Part shown: in pieces, positions 25,980-34,552 of the stretch
How positions within the stretch are numbered: position 1 is the first letter of the stretch
Layout of the letters: the number at the start of each line of letters is the position of its first letter
Source of the DNA: Motiliproteus sediminis
GTDB taxonomy: Bacteria > Pseudomonadota > Gammaproteobacteria > Pseudomonadales > Balneatricaceae
Length of the DNA: 64,000 nucleotides
Direction of reading: 5' to 3'
Assembly (NCBI RefSeq): GCF_017912535.1
Contig: NZ_JAERQK010000001.1
Coordinates: forward strand, 434,001-498,000
Translations under genes and position numbers: made by a program
Notes under the pieces: model-generated
What the model saw: the letters and a program-made list of their open reading frames with translations, nothing else
The model's database searches: none
What the model was told of the DNA's origin: nothing

Positions 25980-27175
25980 CGTGTCATCAGCCTTTCGTAG
26001 ACCTGTTGAATCGGTGCCACACAGCGGCTCCAGCAGCGCTCGGACTCGACATAGCGGCGACCATTATTGCGTAGTTCTTGCCAGCGCTGAGGTTGTAGTA
26101 ACAGTTCTATGGCGGCTTCAGCCAAGGCGGATGGATCGTTAGGGCGGAACAGCAGTCCGGTTTGCCCCGGTTCTATCATTTCCCGGTGGCCGCCGATATC
26201 TGATGCGATCACGAGACCGCCGTTGGCCATCGCCTCCAGCGGCTTCAGCGGGGTGACGATTTCGGTTAGCAGGATCGACTCGCGGGGGTACACAAACAGA
26301 TCGACCAGGTTGTAAAAATCATTGATCTGGCGGTGTGGGACACGGCCGGTGAAGGTGACACGGTCGGCTAGCCCAAGGTCAATGACCTGTTGTTTGAGCG
26401 TAGCTTCCTCTTGGCCGCCTCCCACCAGCAGCAGGTGAACAGCCGGCAAGCGGGCGGCGATGGCGGGCAATGCGTCGATCAGCAGGTGAAGACCTTCGTA
26501 GCGATAGAACGAACCGAGAAAGCCCAGTACGGTTTTGTCTTGTAGCCTGTACTCCTGCTTCAGAGGCTCGGCTGCCTGACGTTGATTACTGAAGGCAGAA
26601 AGGTCTACTCCGTTGGGCACCACGGTGATGCGGCTGTCATCGACACCCCACTGTTTCACTCGACCAGCGAGGCCATTGCAGATGGTGACCACATGGTCTG
26701 CGCGGGCTAGGGCGCGCTTTTCCAAGGCTTGGCTGAGACGGTAGCGCAGACTCCCCTGGCGACAAGTGCCATGACTGACTGCGGCGTCCTCCCATGAGGC
26801 ACGCATCTCATAGACCAAGGGCAAACCGAGGCGTCGCGCCACCGTCGCTGCGGCCAGCGCATTAAGCGAGGGCGAGTGGGCATGGAGTATATCCGGGCGA
26901 ATCTCTTCTACCAGTGTCTGCAGCCGGTGCTTCAGTCCACGGATGACATCATACTGGTTGAGAATAGGCATGCGAGCCATCGTGCCGGGACGGGTTCGAT
27001 AGAACTGCCAGCCATCGATCTCTTCAACCGACTCATCGCTATCATAGTGTTTGCTACTGGTGACCTGCCAGGTATCAATACCCAGGCGGCGTTGTTCGCG
27101 CAAAATCGCCAGGCTGCGAAAAGAGTAGCCGCTGTGCAGTGGAATCGAGTGGTCAAAGATGTGCAGTACGCGCAT
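25976..27175 (-). CDS. Glycosyltransferase, exosortase A system-associated (third XrtA-type transferase)
   Basis: A 399-residue GT4-fold enzyme. The opening RVLHIFDHSIPLHSGYSFR is the hallmark of one XrtA-associated transferase family. The donor-binding region reads TPLKPLEAMANGGLVIASDIG near residue 310. It is encoded just upstream of the GT4 gene with an ATGA overlap and just downstream of the transglutaminase-like gene. Probably cytoplasmic and membrane-associated; sugar unknown. Confidence 0.92.
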   Translation of the reverse strand: MRVLHIFDHSIPLHSGYSFRSLAILREQRRLGIDTWQVTSSKHYDSDESVEEIDGWQFYRTRPGTMARMPILNQYDVIRGLKHRLQTLVEEIRPDILHAHSPSLNALAAATVARRLGLPLVYEMRASWEDAAVSHGTCRQGSLRYRLSQALEKRALARADHVVTICNGLAGRVKQWGVDDSRITVVPNGVDLSAFSNQRQAAEPLKQEYRLQDKTVLGFLGSFYRYEGLHLLIDALPAIAARLPAVHLLLVGGGQEEATLKQQVIDLGLADRVTFTGRVPHRQINDFYNLVDLFVYPRESILLTEIVTPLKPLEAMANGGLVIASDIGGHREMIEPGQTGLLFRPNDPSALAEAAIELLLQPQRWQELRNNGRRYVESERCWSRCVAPIQQVYERLMTR

Positions 27176-27177
27176 GG

Positions 27178-28167
27178 CTATCCTTGTTGTCTACTCAGCT
27201 GTCGGTGGCGCACCAGCAGGGCGATGAGTAACAGCCCCAGTATCACCTCTGCCGCCAGTGCAGCCAGCAGGCCGTTTTTCAGCGTGTTCATCGTCTGTCG
27301 TTGAGCAGTATTGCTGGCAGTTTCAATGGGGCGAATAGTGGGGTGCAGGCCCAGTGTGATCGCGGCCAGTTGTTCCAATGAACGCGAAATGGGCACCACA
27401 AGCTTGATCAGCGGGTGGGCGTCGTAGCTCAAGCTGTCGTTACCCCACCACAGGTAGAATTCGTTCTTGCCCCTGCGGTAATAGGCGAGTGCATCGGCGT
27501 TGCTGGGGAACAGAAAACGCCCCTGCTGCAGACGATGAACGGTGATATCGAGATTGTTGTCCAGAGCATCGTGGAATTGGGCGACCGACAATGGCTGGTC
27601 GTTACGACTGACGTAGAAACCATGGAAAATATCGATGAACACCCACTGTTGCCACTCTGGCACATAAAACTCACTGAAGGCATGTCCCCAGCCGCCGTAA
27701 CCGTCGAACGACAGCCCCCACTCCCGGCTGTCGATCCCAGCAGCATACGTCAGCGCGTTGAATACCTGAGTGTAGTCGGAGCAGTAGCCCTGGCCGGTAG
27801 ACTGTATCTGCTGCAGAGTCGTGACGGTGTCTTTTTGGATTGGCCTGCCACGAGGTCCTTGTTGACGCAATGCGTTGGCGAGTGCGAGCCCGCGTTCCCA
27901 GGTGTTGTCAATTGTTTGCATGGGGGCGACAAAGCGCTGAACAGCCTGTGGCACGAGACCTTGATCAACCGAAAAGGAGGCCGGACGTTCCGCCGGCGTC
28001 CAGGAGAAATCTTGGGGGTGGCTAGGCTCGATCAGCAACGCGTTACGCAGACGGGCTACCTCTTCGGTGGTGCCGAGCTGCCCCGGCATCGCCTGTACGA
28101 TGACCCAACCCGCGGGGATCATCATCGCCAGTAGCACGGCGGCAGTGAGGAGTCTGACTCGGACCAT
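27178..28167 (-). CDS. Transglutaminase-like domain protein, membrane-anchored
   Basis: 329 residues with an N-terminal membrane helix and a second near the C-terminus (LLAALAAEVILGLLLIALLV), so the middle is probably periplasmic. The core has the papain-like transglutaminase triad: Cys in GQGYCSDYTQVF, His in GWGHAFSEFYV, and Asp in WVFIDIF. Bacterial members act as peptidases or amide-forming enzymes. It lies between the glycosyltransferase and algD-like genes in the EPS operon. The ATG at 28167 was taken; a TTG precedes it. A role in cross-linking or trimming a surface component is inference. Confidence 0.8.
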   Translation of the reverse strand: MVRVRLLTAAVLLAMMIPAGWVIVQAMPGQLGTTEEVARLRNALLIEPSHPQDFSWTPAERPASFSVDQGLVPQAVQRFVAPMQTIDNTWERGLALANALRQQGPRGRPIQKDTVTTLQQIQSTGQGYCSDYTQVFNALTYAAGIDSREWGLSFDGYGGWGHAFSEFYVPEWQQWVFIDIFHGFYVSRNDQPLSVAQFHDALDNNLDITVHRLQQGRFLFPSNADALAYYRRGKNEFYLWWGNDSLSYDAHPLIKLVVPISRSLEQLAAITLGLHPTIRPIETASNTAQRQTMNTLKNGLLAALAAEVILGLLLIALLVRHRQLSRQQG

Positions 28168-28177
28168 CAACTATCGG

Positions 28178-29506
28178 TTACCACGCCAGACCGTGATAGT
28201 TGCAATTTAGCTGACCGCGATCAGGCATGTTGACCAGGTCCAGCAGGATCTGGTCAGGTCGAATCTGTTGACGCACGATATCCAGCAACTCCTTGTCTCC
28301 CAAGCCAACAATAACAATATCGGCGTTTGCCAACATGGCGCCCAGATCGTTGCGCATCAGGCGGCCGATATGGGGGATCGACTCTTCGATAAAGCGTTTG
28401 TTGGCACCAATAAGGTTGGAGAGGTTGACCTCAGGATCGAAAATCTCCAGCTCCATGCCTTTACCGATCAGCTGTTCGGCCAGCTCGACCAGGGGGCTTT
28501 CGCGCAGGTCGTCGGTACCGGATTTAAAGCTCAGGCCCACTTGGGCCACTCTGCGCAGGCCGTGGTCGTTGCGCCAGTCGCGAATCTTGTCAAGGGCTCG
28601 GTTGAGGTGCACCTCATTGGAATGCAGGACATGGGACAGCATCGGTATGATGACATCACGCTGCTTGGCTTGAAACTGCATCGCGCGCAGGTCCTTGGGC
28701 AGGCAGGAGCCACCGAACGCATAGCCGGGTTTCATGTATGCGGGTGAGATGTTGAGCTGTCGGTCTTGGCACAGCAACGCCATGACCTGGTGGGGATCCA
28801 CACTGAGCGCTTCACAGAGTCGTGCCACTTCGTTGGCGAAGGTGATTTTTACTGCGTGGAAGATGTTGCAGAAGTACTTGAGGGTTTCCGCGGTGGCTAT
28901 GTCGGTGCGGTGAAACTCGCAGGGGAGGTGGTCAAACAGCGCCTGAAGCTGGCTGAAAGCGCGCTCGCTGGAGCCGCCGATAATGGTAAACGGCGGTTGG
29001 TCATAGTCCTTGATCGAGCTGCCCTCGCGCAGGAATTCCGGTTGAAAACAAACGTCAAAATGCTCGCCCTGGGTGCTGTCTGTGATCTGCTCCAACATCG
29101 GTATCAGGGTTTTTTCGACTGTACCGGGGATCAGGGTTGAGCGAAACACAATGGTGTGGGGTGTGCCTTTTGAGGCGATGGCTTTGCCCAATTGCTCGGT
29201 CAGCCGTAACACCGCGCGCTGGTCCTGGTCACCATTGGTTTGTGATGGGGTGCCAACGCAGACAAAGCTGATGTCGGTCTGGTTGATGGCCTCGGCGACG
29301 TCGTCGGTGACAATTATCCTTCCGGATGCCACTACGTTAGCCATCAACTCTGGCATACCCGCTTCAATGATGGGGGAGCGGCCGCTGCGGATCAGCTCCA
29401 GCTTGGTCGGATCGATGTCGACACCGATCACCTCATGACCGTCACGGCCCAGACACGCCAGAGAGACTGCGCCGACGTAACCCAGTCCGAAAATACTGAT
29501 CCTCAT
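28178..29506 (-). CDS. algD: GDP-mannose 6-dehydrogenase (AlgD-like)
   Basis: Oxidises a nucleotide sugar at C6 in two NAD-dependent steps. The 442-residue protein starts MRISIFGLGYVGAVS (Rossmann motif), then VCVGTPSQTNGD, and has the catalytic cysteine in GYAFGGSCLPKDLRAM. GLSFKSGTDDLRESPLVELAE marks the C-terminal domain. From memory these blocks are closer to AlgD (GDP-mannose dehydrogenase) than to UDP-glucose dehydrogenase, pointing to GDP-mannuronic acid as product; UDP-glucuronate remains possible. The ATG at 29506 overlaps the stop of the upstream transferase by four bases. The longer open frame is not supported. Confidence 0.85.
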   Translation of the reverse strand: MRISIFGLGYVGAVSLACLGRDGHEVIGVDIDPTKLELIRSGRSPIIEAGMPELMANVVASGRIIVTDDVAEAINQTDISFVCVGTPSQTNGDQDQRAVLRLTEQLGKAIASKGTPHTIVFRSTLIPGTVEKTLIPMLEQITDSTQGEHFDVCFQPEFLREGSSIKDYDQPPFTIIGGSSERAFSQLQALFDHLPCEFHRTDIATAETLKYFCNIFHAVKITFANEVARLCEALSVDPHQVMALLCQDRQLNISPAYMKPGYAFGGSCLPKDLRAMQFQAKQRDVIIPMLSHVLHSNEVHLNRALDKIRDWRNDHGLRRVAQVGLSFKSGTDDLRESPLVELAEQLIGKGMELEIFDPEVNLSNLIGANKRFIEESIPHIGRLMRNDLGAMLANADIVIVGLGDKELLDIVRQQIRPDQILLDLVNMPDRGQLNCNYHGLAW

Positions 29507-30726
29507 AACCCGGCTTCCTTTGCTGTGGTTTCCATGGGGGGGTAGCTCACACACTTGGCGATGATAGCATCCAGACGTCGCATCGAGGCAGCCCAATTGT
29601 GATGCTCAAGCACTCGTTCACGGCCCGCCTCTGCTAGACGCTGGCGTTCGCATGCATTTTGCATTAGCTGCAGCAGCGCTGCGGCCGTAGCTTGCGGACT
29701 GTCAGCCTGCAGAAAGTGATCGCCGGGCACGGCGTCGATGCCGCCGGCTGCGGCGGTGCTGGTGACCACCGGCACTCCCATCGCCATCGCTTCCAGAATT
29801 TTGTTTTGAGTACCGCGTGCAATGGTCAGTGGCGCGACCATTGCCGCGGTGCGGCGGACGTAAGGACGCACGTCGTCAACCGATCCGGTAACGGTGACCC
29901 CGGGAAGCTCGCCCAAGGCCTGTATCTCTTTGCTGGGATCGGCGCCAACGATAAACAGTTTGGCCTCGGGGTCCTGTTGCTGAATCAGTGGCAGGGTGTC
30001 GCGGCAAAAGCTCAGCATGCATTGCTGATTGGGGTAGTAGTCCATGCGGCCGATAAACGAAATGGCATGGGGGTCGTAGTCACCCCCATCGGGGGCGAAA
30101 AAGCTGCTGTCGACGCCGTTGGGGAACCAGTCAGTGTCTACGCCGGTGGCATAGTCTTTAAGGGTTTGCCACTCAGCGCGGGTGGTACAGGTGCAAAGGT
30201 CGAACTGCCGGGCCAGGCGTTTTTCCTCCGCCTCGAGCTTGGTGCCTTCGAGCCAGTAGCCCAGATTCAGAGGAAACGGTTTATGGCTGACGTAGCTGAG
30301 CCATTTTTGTGAATCCATGTCACCAAAATCCAGAATTTTGGGAATGCCCGTCACATCGGTGACGTACTGGGCTACTGACGAGCAGTGAACAAAGATCAGG
30401 TCGAACGCCTCCTGTTTGAGCAAGGTGTTGATATGACGCTGAAGCTTGGCTGAGTAAAAGTAACCCATCGATGATGGTGTAGTGAGGGGCAAGCGCGCGA
30501 CCATACGGGCGGTTTGCACTTTGTTGTCCACCGCGGCCATAAACGCTGCTTCGCAAAACTGTTCGATACCAACGGTTTCTTCTGCTTCCTGTTCGTTGCG
30601 AACCAACGAACAGACCCATACCCGGTGACCCTGCTCAGTGAGGTGGCGGATCATGTTGAACGGGCGGATCTTGCCGCCTCGCTTGGGGGGGTAGGGGAAC
30701 CGGTGGCAGACATAAAGGATATTCAC
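29503..30726 (-). CDS. Sugar transferase 1, PEP-CTERM/XrtA system-associated
   Basis: A 407-residue GT-B glycosyltransferase of the XrtA-associated stp1 family. The N-terminus NILYVCHRFPYPPKRGGKIR is highly typical, and QNKILEAMAMGVPVVTSTAA carries the donor-binding Glu residues. It starts at GTG 30726, overlapping the stop of the amidotransferase (TAGTG), with a perfect AAGGAGG eight bases upstream; the longer frame starting at 30792 is therefore rejected. Tightly packed between amidotransferase and algD-like genes. Sugar unknown. Confidence 0.93.
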   Translation of the reverse strand: MNILYVCHRFPYPPKRGGKIRPFNMIRHLTEQGHRVWVCSLVRNEQEAEETVGIEQFCEAAFMAAVDNKVQTARMVARLPLTTPSSMGYFYSAKLQRHINTLLKQEAFDLIFVHCSSVAQYVTDVTGIPKILDFGDMDSQKWLSYVSHKPFPLNLGYWLEGTKLEAEEKRLARQFDLCTCTTRAEWQTLKDYATGVDTDWFPNGVDSSFFAPDGGDYDPHAISFIGRMDYYPNQQCMLSFCRDTLPLIQQQDPEAKLFIVGADPSKEIQALGELPGVTVTGSVDDVRPYVRRTAAMVAPLTIARGTQNKILEAMAMGVPVVTSTAAAGGIDAVPGDHFLQADSPQATAAALLQLMQNACERQRLAEAGRERVLEHHNWAASMRRLDAIIAKCVSYPPMETTAKEAGL

Positions 30727-32648
30727 TAAATCGCCTCCTTGAGCTCGGCGCTGATATCTTCGCTGCTGCTGCCATCGAGGTACAGGCGGCACCAGATTTC
30801 CAGATTCATCAACGCCAGCAGATGGTCGGTATGGTCAGCGCGGTTACTGTCGTGCTGCTGCATGGTGCGTTCAACCGCACTCCAGTTGAACAGTCCACGG
30901 CTCTCGATCCGTTGCCGATTGAGCAGACAGGCACGCAAGCCGGCAAGTTCTGATTTCAACCACGCCCCCATGGGGGCGCCGAAGCCCCGCTTGGCGCGGA
31001 ACAGAATATCGTCCGGCAACACGCCTTTGAATGCCTGCTTGAGGACACTCTTGAGCTCGCCGCCCTGCAACAGCACGGATTCCGGGATGCCGGTGGCCAG
31101 TTCTACCAGCTCTCTGTCCAGCAACGGCACGCGGCATTCAAGCGACGTCGCCATCGACATCTTATCGGTAAGCATGAGCAGATCGTCGGGTAGCTGGGTT
31201 TGGCGATCCAGATCAAACATCCGCCACAGCGGATCAACATCGCTGTTATCCCGCATCAGGGTGGCGCACCGGTTGGGGTAGTGGGCGGGTTCAGCCAACA
31301 GCTGTTCTTGAACCTCTGGACTGAACACCTCCAGATAACTCTGGTAACGGGTGGCAAAATCACATTCGGCGCTGGCAACGAAAGAACGTGCCAGGCGCAT
31401 ATAGTTGAGCCACTTGGAGTGACGGTCAGAGGGTAGGTTTCGTGCCAGCGGAGCGATTACGCCACGGCGTATCCAGCGCGGCAAACGCTGGTAACGTTGT
31501 GCGTACCGTTCGCCGAGATAGCGTCGGTAGCCGGCGAACAGTTCGTCGCCGCCGACACCGGAAAGAATCACGGTGACATCTTTGCGGGCAAACTGCGACA
31601 CCAGATAGGTGGTGATGTAGGCGCTGTCAGCGATAGGCTCATCCATATGCCATAGCAGGCGTGGCATAAGGGTAACGATATCGGGGCGCACCATGATCTC
31701 TTGATGAGCCGTGCCGAAAAGCTCAGCTACGCGACGTGCATAGGGCAGTTCGTTGTAAAAGCGTCCAGCTTTGCCGGTATCAAAGCCGATGGCGTAGGTA
31801 CGTACCGGCTGCTCGCTGTATCGGCTCATCATCGCCACTACCGCGCTGGAATCTATGCCGCCTGACAGGAATGCGCCGATCGGAACGTCACTGATCATCT
31901 GCCGCTTCACTGCCCGTTCGGCGGTGTCCCGCACCCGCTCGGCCCACTCCGCGGGGCTGCCGGCTTGCGGTCGGTAATCCGGCCGCCAATAGCAGCGTGT
32001 GTGCATGCGGCCGTTTTCAATGACCAACTGGTGCGCGACCTCAAGCTTGTGCACTCCCTCGAACAGGCTGTACGGGGCTGGCACGTAGCCAAGCTGCAGG
32101 TAAGGAGAGAGAGCCTTTAAATCAATGGCGGCGGTGAAGGGTTCCAGCGCCATGATCGCTTTGATTTCGGTGGAGAAGGCAAGCCAATCGCCCTGCTGGG
32201 CGTAATAAAGCGGTTTGATACCGAGCTGATCACGCGCAATCAGTACCCGTTGCCGCTGCCGATCGTGCAGGGCGAACGCGAACATGCCGTTAAGGTGATT
32301 AACGCAATCATCACCGTACTCCTCGTAGAGGTGAACAATCACCTCGACATCGGAACCGGTAGCGAACTGATGGCCGCGTTCGGCAAGCTGGGTACGGAGT
32401 TCGCGAAAATTATAGATCTCACCGTTGCATACCAACGCCAAGGTGCCGTCTTCATTGAAAATCGGTTGATGGCCGCCGGCAAGGTCAATGATCGATAAGC
32501 GCCGCATGCCGATGCCGACCGCTCCATCACAACTGGCGCCGCTGTCGTCCGGCCCCCGGTGTTGGGTGACATCTCCCATCCGCTGAAGCCAGCTGGGGTC
32601 AACAGATTGCTGACCGCTAACGCTAATGACGCCGTGGATACCGCACAT
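30726..32648 (-). CDS. Glutamine amidotransferase, asparagine synthase family (second of tandem pair)
   Basis: 640 residues with full AsnB architecture. Cys2 of MCGIHGV is the glutaminase nucleophile, RRLSIIDLAGGHQP and CNGEIYNF belong to the same N-terminal domain, and SGGIDSSAVVAM with GVGGDELFAGYRRY form the synthetase domain. It transfers ammonia from glutamine to an activated carboxylate. It follows the other amidotransferase by one base. Together with a uronate-forming dehydrogenase in the same operon, amidation of a uronic acid in the EPS is a reasonable inference. Note GVGGDEL where GDGGDEL is usual. Confidence 0.92.
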   Translation of the reverse strand: MCGIHGVISVSGQQSVDPSWLQRMGDVTQHRGPDDSGASCDGAVGIGMRRLSIIDLAGGHQPIFNEDGTLALVCNGEIYNFRELRTQLAERGHQFATGSDVEVIVHLYEEYGDDCVNHLNGMFAFALHDRQRQRVLIARDQLGIKPLYYAQQGDWLAFSTEIKAIMALEPFTAAIDLKALSPYLQLGYVPAPYSLFEGVHKLEVAHQLVIENGRMHTRCYWRPDYRPQAGSPAEWAERVRDTAERAVKRQMISDVPIGAFLSGGIDSSAVVAMMSRYSEQPVRTYAIGFDTGKAGRFYNELPYARRVAELFGTAHQEIMVRPDIVTLMPRLLWHMDEPIADSAYITTYLVSQFARKDVTVILSGVGGDELFAGYRRYLGERYAQRYQRLPRWIRRGVIAPLARNLPSDRHSKWLNYMRLARSFVASAECDFATRYQSYLEVFSPEVQEQLLAEPAHYPNRCATLMRDNSDVDPLWRMFDLDRQTQLPDDLLMLTDKMSMATSLECRVPLLDRELVELATGIPESVLLQGGELKSVLKQAFKGVLPDDILFRAKRGFGAPMGAWLKSELAGLRACLLNRQRIESRGLFNWSAVERTMQQHDSNRADHTDHLLALMNLEIWCRLYLDGSSSEDISAELKEAI

Positions 32649-32649
32649 T

Positions 32650-34539
32650 TCAGCCGGCCTCGCGCTGCAGGAAACGCTGGAACATCAGCAGCGTCCACAA
32701 TGATGCGCTGTTGTCTCGTTGGCCGGACAGGTGGCTATCGACCAGCCAGCGTAAGGTGGTGGGATCAAAGAGCCCGCAGTCGAGCATAGTGGTGCCGAGC
32801 AGGTCTCGATGAAGTCGATCCTTTAAAGGCCCTCTGAACCATTGAGCCAATGGAATCGCAAAACCCATTTTCTGACGGTACAACACATCGTCCGAGAGAC
32901 GCCCCGTGAGTGCTTTTTTGAAGACGGCTTTACCTTCGGTTCCCTGTAAACGGGACTCCGGAGCGATCCCGGCTGCCCACTCGACAAACTTGTGGTCAAG
33001 AATTGGCACCCGGACTTCAAGACCATGGGCCATGGAGGCGCGGTCGACCTTGGTCAGGATGTCGCCTACCAGATAGGTTTTCATGTCCAGGTACTGAACC
33101 TGCGACAGCGGGTGATCCGTGGGGCAGTTGTTGGCATGATGGCGGAACACCTCTTTGCTGGTATATCCCGCAAGCTCGCGCCGGAATGCGCTGCTGTAGA
33201 GCCGTTGGCGTTCGTCCTGACGCAGGATGGACATGCTGTTGAGGTAACCCTCTACCCAGTCATAGGACATCGATTGAAAGGTGGTTTTGCCGCGCAGCAC
33301 CCGTGGCGCCCAATCCAGTTTTGGGTAGGCTCTGCCCAGCGCACCGAACAGCGGCCGTCGTAACGATAACGGCAGCATCTGCCGGATCCGTTCCTCTTTC
33401 AGGTGCCAGCGGTAGCGCCGGTATCCGGCCATCAGTTCGTCGCCGCCATCGCCCGATAGCGCCACTGTTACCCGTTCGCGCGCTAATTGGCAGACACGAT
33501 AGGTGGGCATCGCCGAGCTGTCGGCGTAGGGCTCATCGTAAAGATCAGCGAGCTTGTCGATCAGATCAAAGTCGTCGGCGCTAACGGTTTTGACATGGTG
33601 GTTGGTGTGGTAGCGATCGGCGACTTCCTGGGCATAACGGGTTTCATCAAAGCTGGCGATATCGAAGCCGATGGAGCAGGTGTTGACCGGTTCTTGCTGC
33701 AGCTCGGCCATCAGCGCTACCACGCCGGAGGAATCAACGCCGCCCGACAAAAATGCGCCCAGAGGCACTTCAGAGATCAATCGGATTTTAATCGCTTCGC
33801 GCAGGCGTTCGATCAACTGTGACTCGAGTTCTTCACCGCTGACAAGCTGCTGGTCCATGGGGACGTCCCAATACTGCTGCGGCAGGAGCGGTGCTTGCCC
33901 CTCCTCGATCAGCAGGGTGTGCCCGGGTTCCAGCTTATGTACACCCCGATAGATGGTTTTGGGCTCGGGGATGTAGCCCAGGGTAAAGTAGTCTTCAACG
34001 GCGTAGGGGTCGAATTCGCGCGGGCACTCAGGATGTTGCACCAGTACCTTGAGTTCTGAGCCGAAGATCAACTGGCCCGAGGGAAGCAGGCTGTAGAAAA
34101 GCGGTTTGATACCCAGACGGTCGCGGGCCAGAAACAGCTGGCGGTGGTCTTTATCCCAGATGGCAAAGGCGAACATGCCACGAAAGCGCTTGACGCAGTC
34201 TGCGCCCCACTGTTCCCAAGCATGCACGATGGTTTCGGTATCGCTACGCGTTTTGAACTGGTGCCCCAGTGCGGTTAACTCTTCTGCCAGCTCGGCATAG
34301 TTGTAGATCTCTCCGTTAAATACCACACAAACCGATCCGGTTTCGTTATAGATCGGCTGGTGCCCGCCAGAGAGATCGATAATCGACAGTCGGCGGTGGG
34401 CGAGGCCGATACCCGCGTCGAAGTGATAGCCGTCATCATCGGGACCGCGGTGGGCTTGCACGGTGTTCATTCGTGCCAGTAGTGACTGATCAATCGGTGA
34501 CTGACTGGCTCGGTTGAATATTCCGGCGATACCGCACAT
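32650..34539 (-). CDS. Glutamine amidotransferase, XrtA/PEP-CTERM system-associated
   Basis: 629 residues, AsnB-like. Cys2 in MCGIAGIF, RRLSIIDLSGGHQP and FNGEIYNY form the glutaminase domain; SGGVDSSGVVAL and LSGDGGDELMAGYRRY form the ATP-dependent synthetase domain. It matches the amidotransferase normally found in XrtA loci. The ATG at 34539 gives the required Met-Cys N-terminus, so the longer frame is not used. It lies between the stp2 transferase (13-base gap) and the tandem paralogue. The amidated substrate, probably an EPS sugar acid, is unknown. Confidence 0.93.
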   Translation of the reverse strand: MCGIAGIFNRASQSPIDQSLLARMNTVQAHRGPDDDGYHFDAGIGLAHRRLSIIDLSGGHQPIYNETGSVCVVFNGEIYNYAELAEELTALGHQFKTRSDTETIVHAWEQWGADCVKRFRGMFAFAIWDKDHRQLFLARDRLGIKPLFYSLLPSGQLIFGSELKVLVQHPECPREFDPYAVEDYFTLGYIPEPKTIYRGVHKLEPGHTLLIEEGQAPLLPQQYWDVPMDQQLVSGEELESQLIERLREAIKIRLISEVPLGAFLSGGVDSSGVVALMAELQQEPVNTCSIGFDIASFDETRYAQEVADRYHTNHHVKTVSADDFDLIDKLADLYDEPYADSSAMPTYRVCQLARERVTVALSGDGGDELMAGYRRYRWHLKEERIRQMLPLSLRRPLFGALGRAYPKLDWAPRVLRGKTTFQSMSYDWVEGYLNSMSILRQDERQRLYSSAFRRELAGYTSKEVFRHHANNCPTDHPLSQVQYLDMKTYLVGDILTKVDRASMAHGLEVRVPILDHKFVEWAAGIAPESRLQGTEGKAVFKKALTGRLSDDVLYRQKMGFAIPLAQWFRGPLKDRLHRDLLGTTMLDCGLFDPTTLRWLVDSHLSGQRDNSASLWTLLMFQRFLQREAG

Positions 34540-34552
34540 GGTGTCGTTATCC

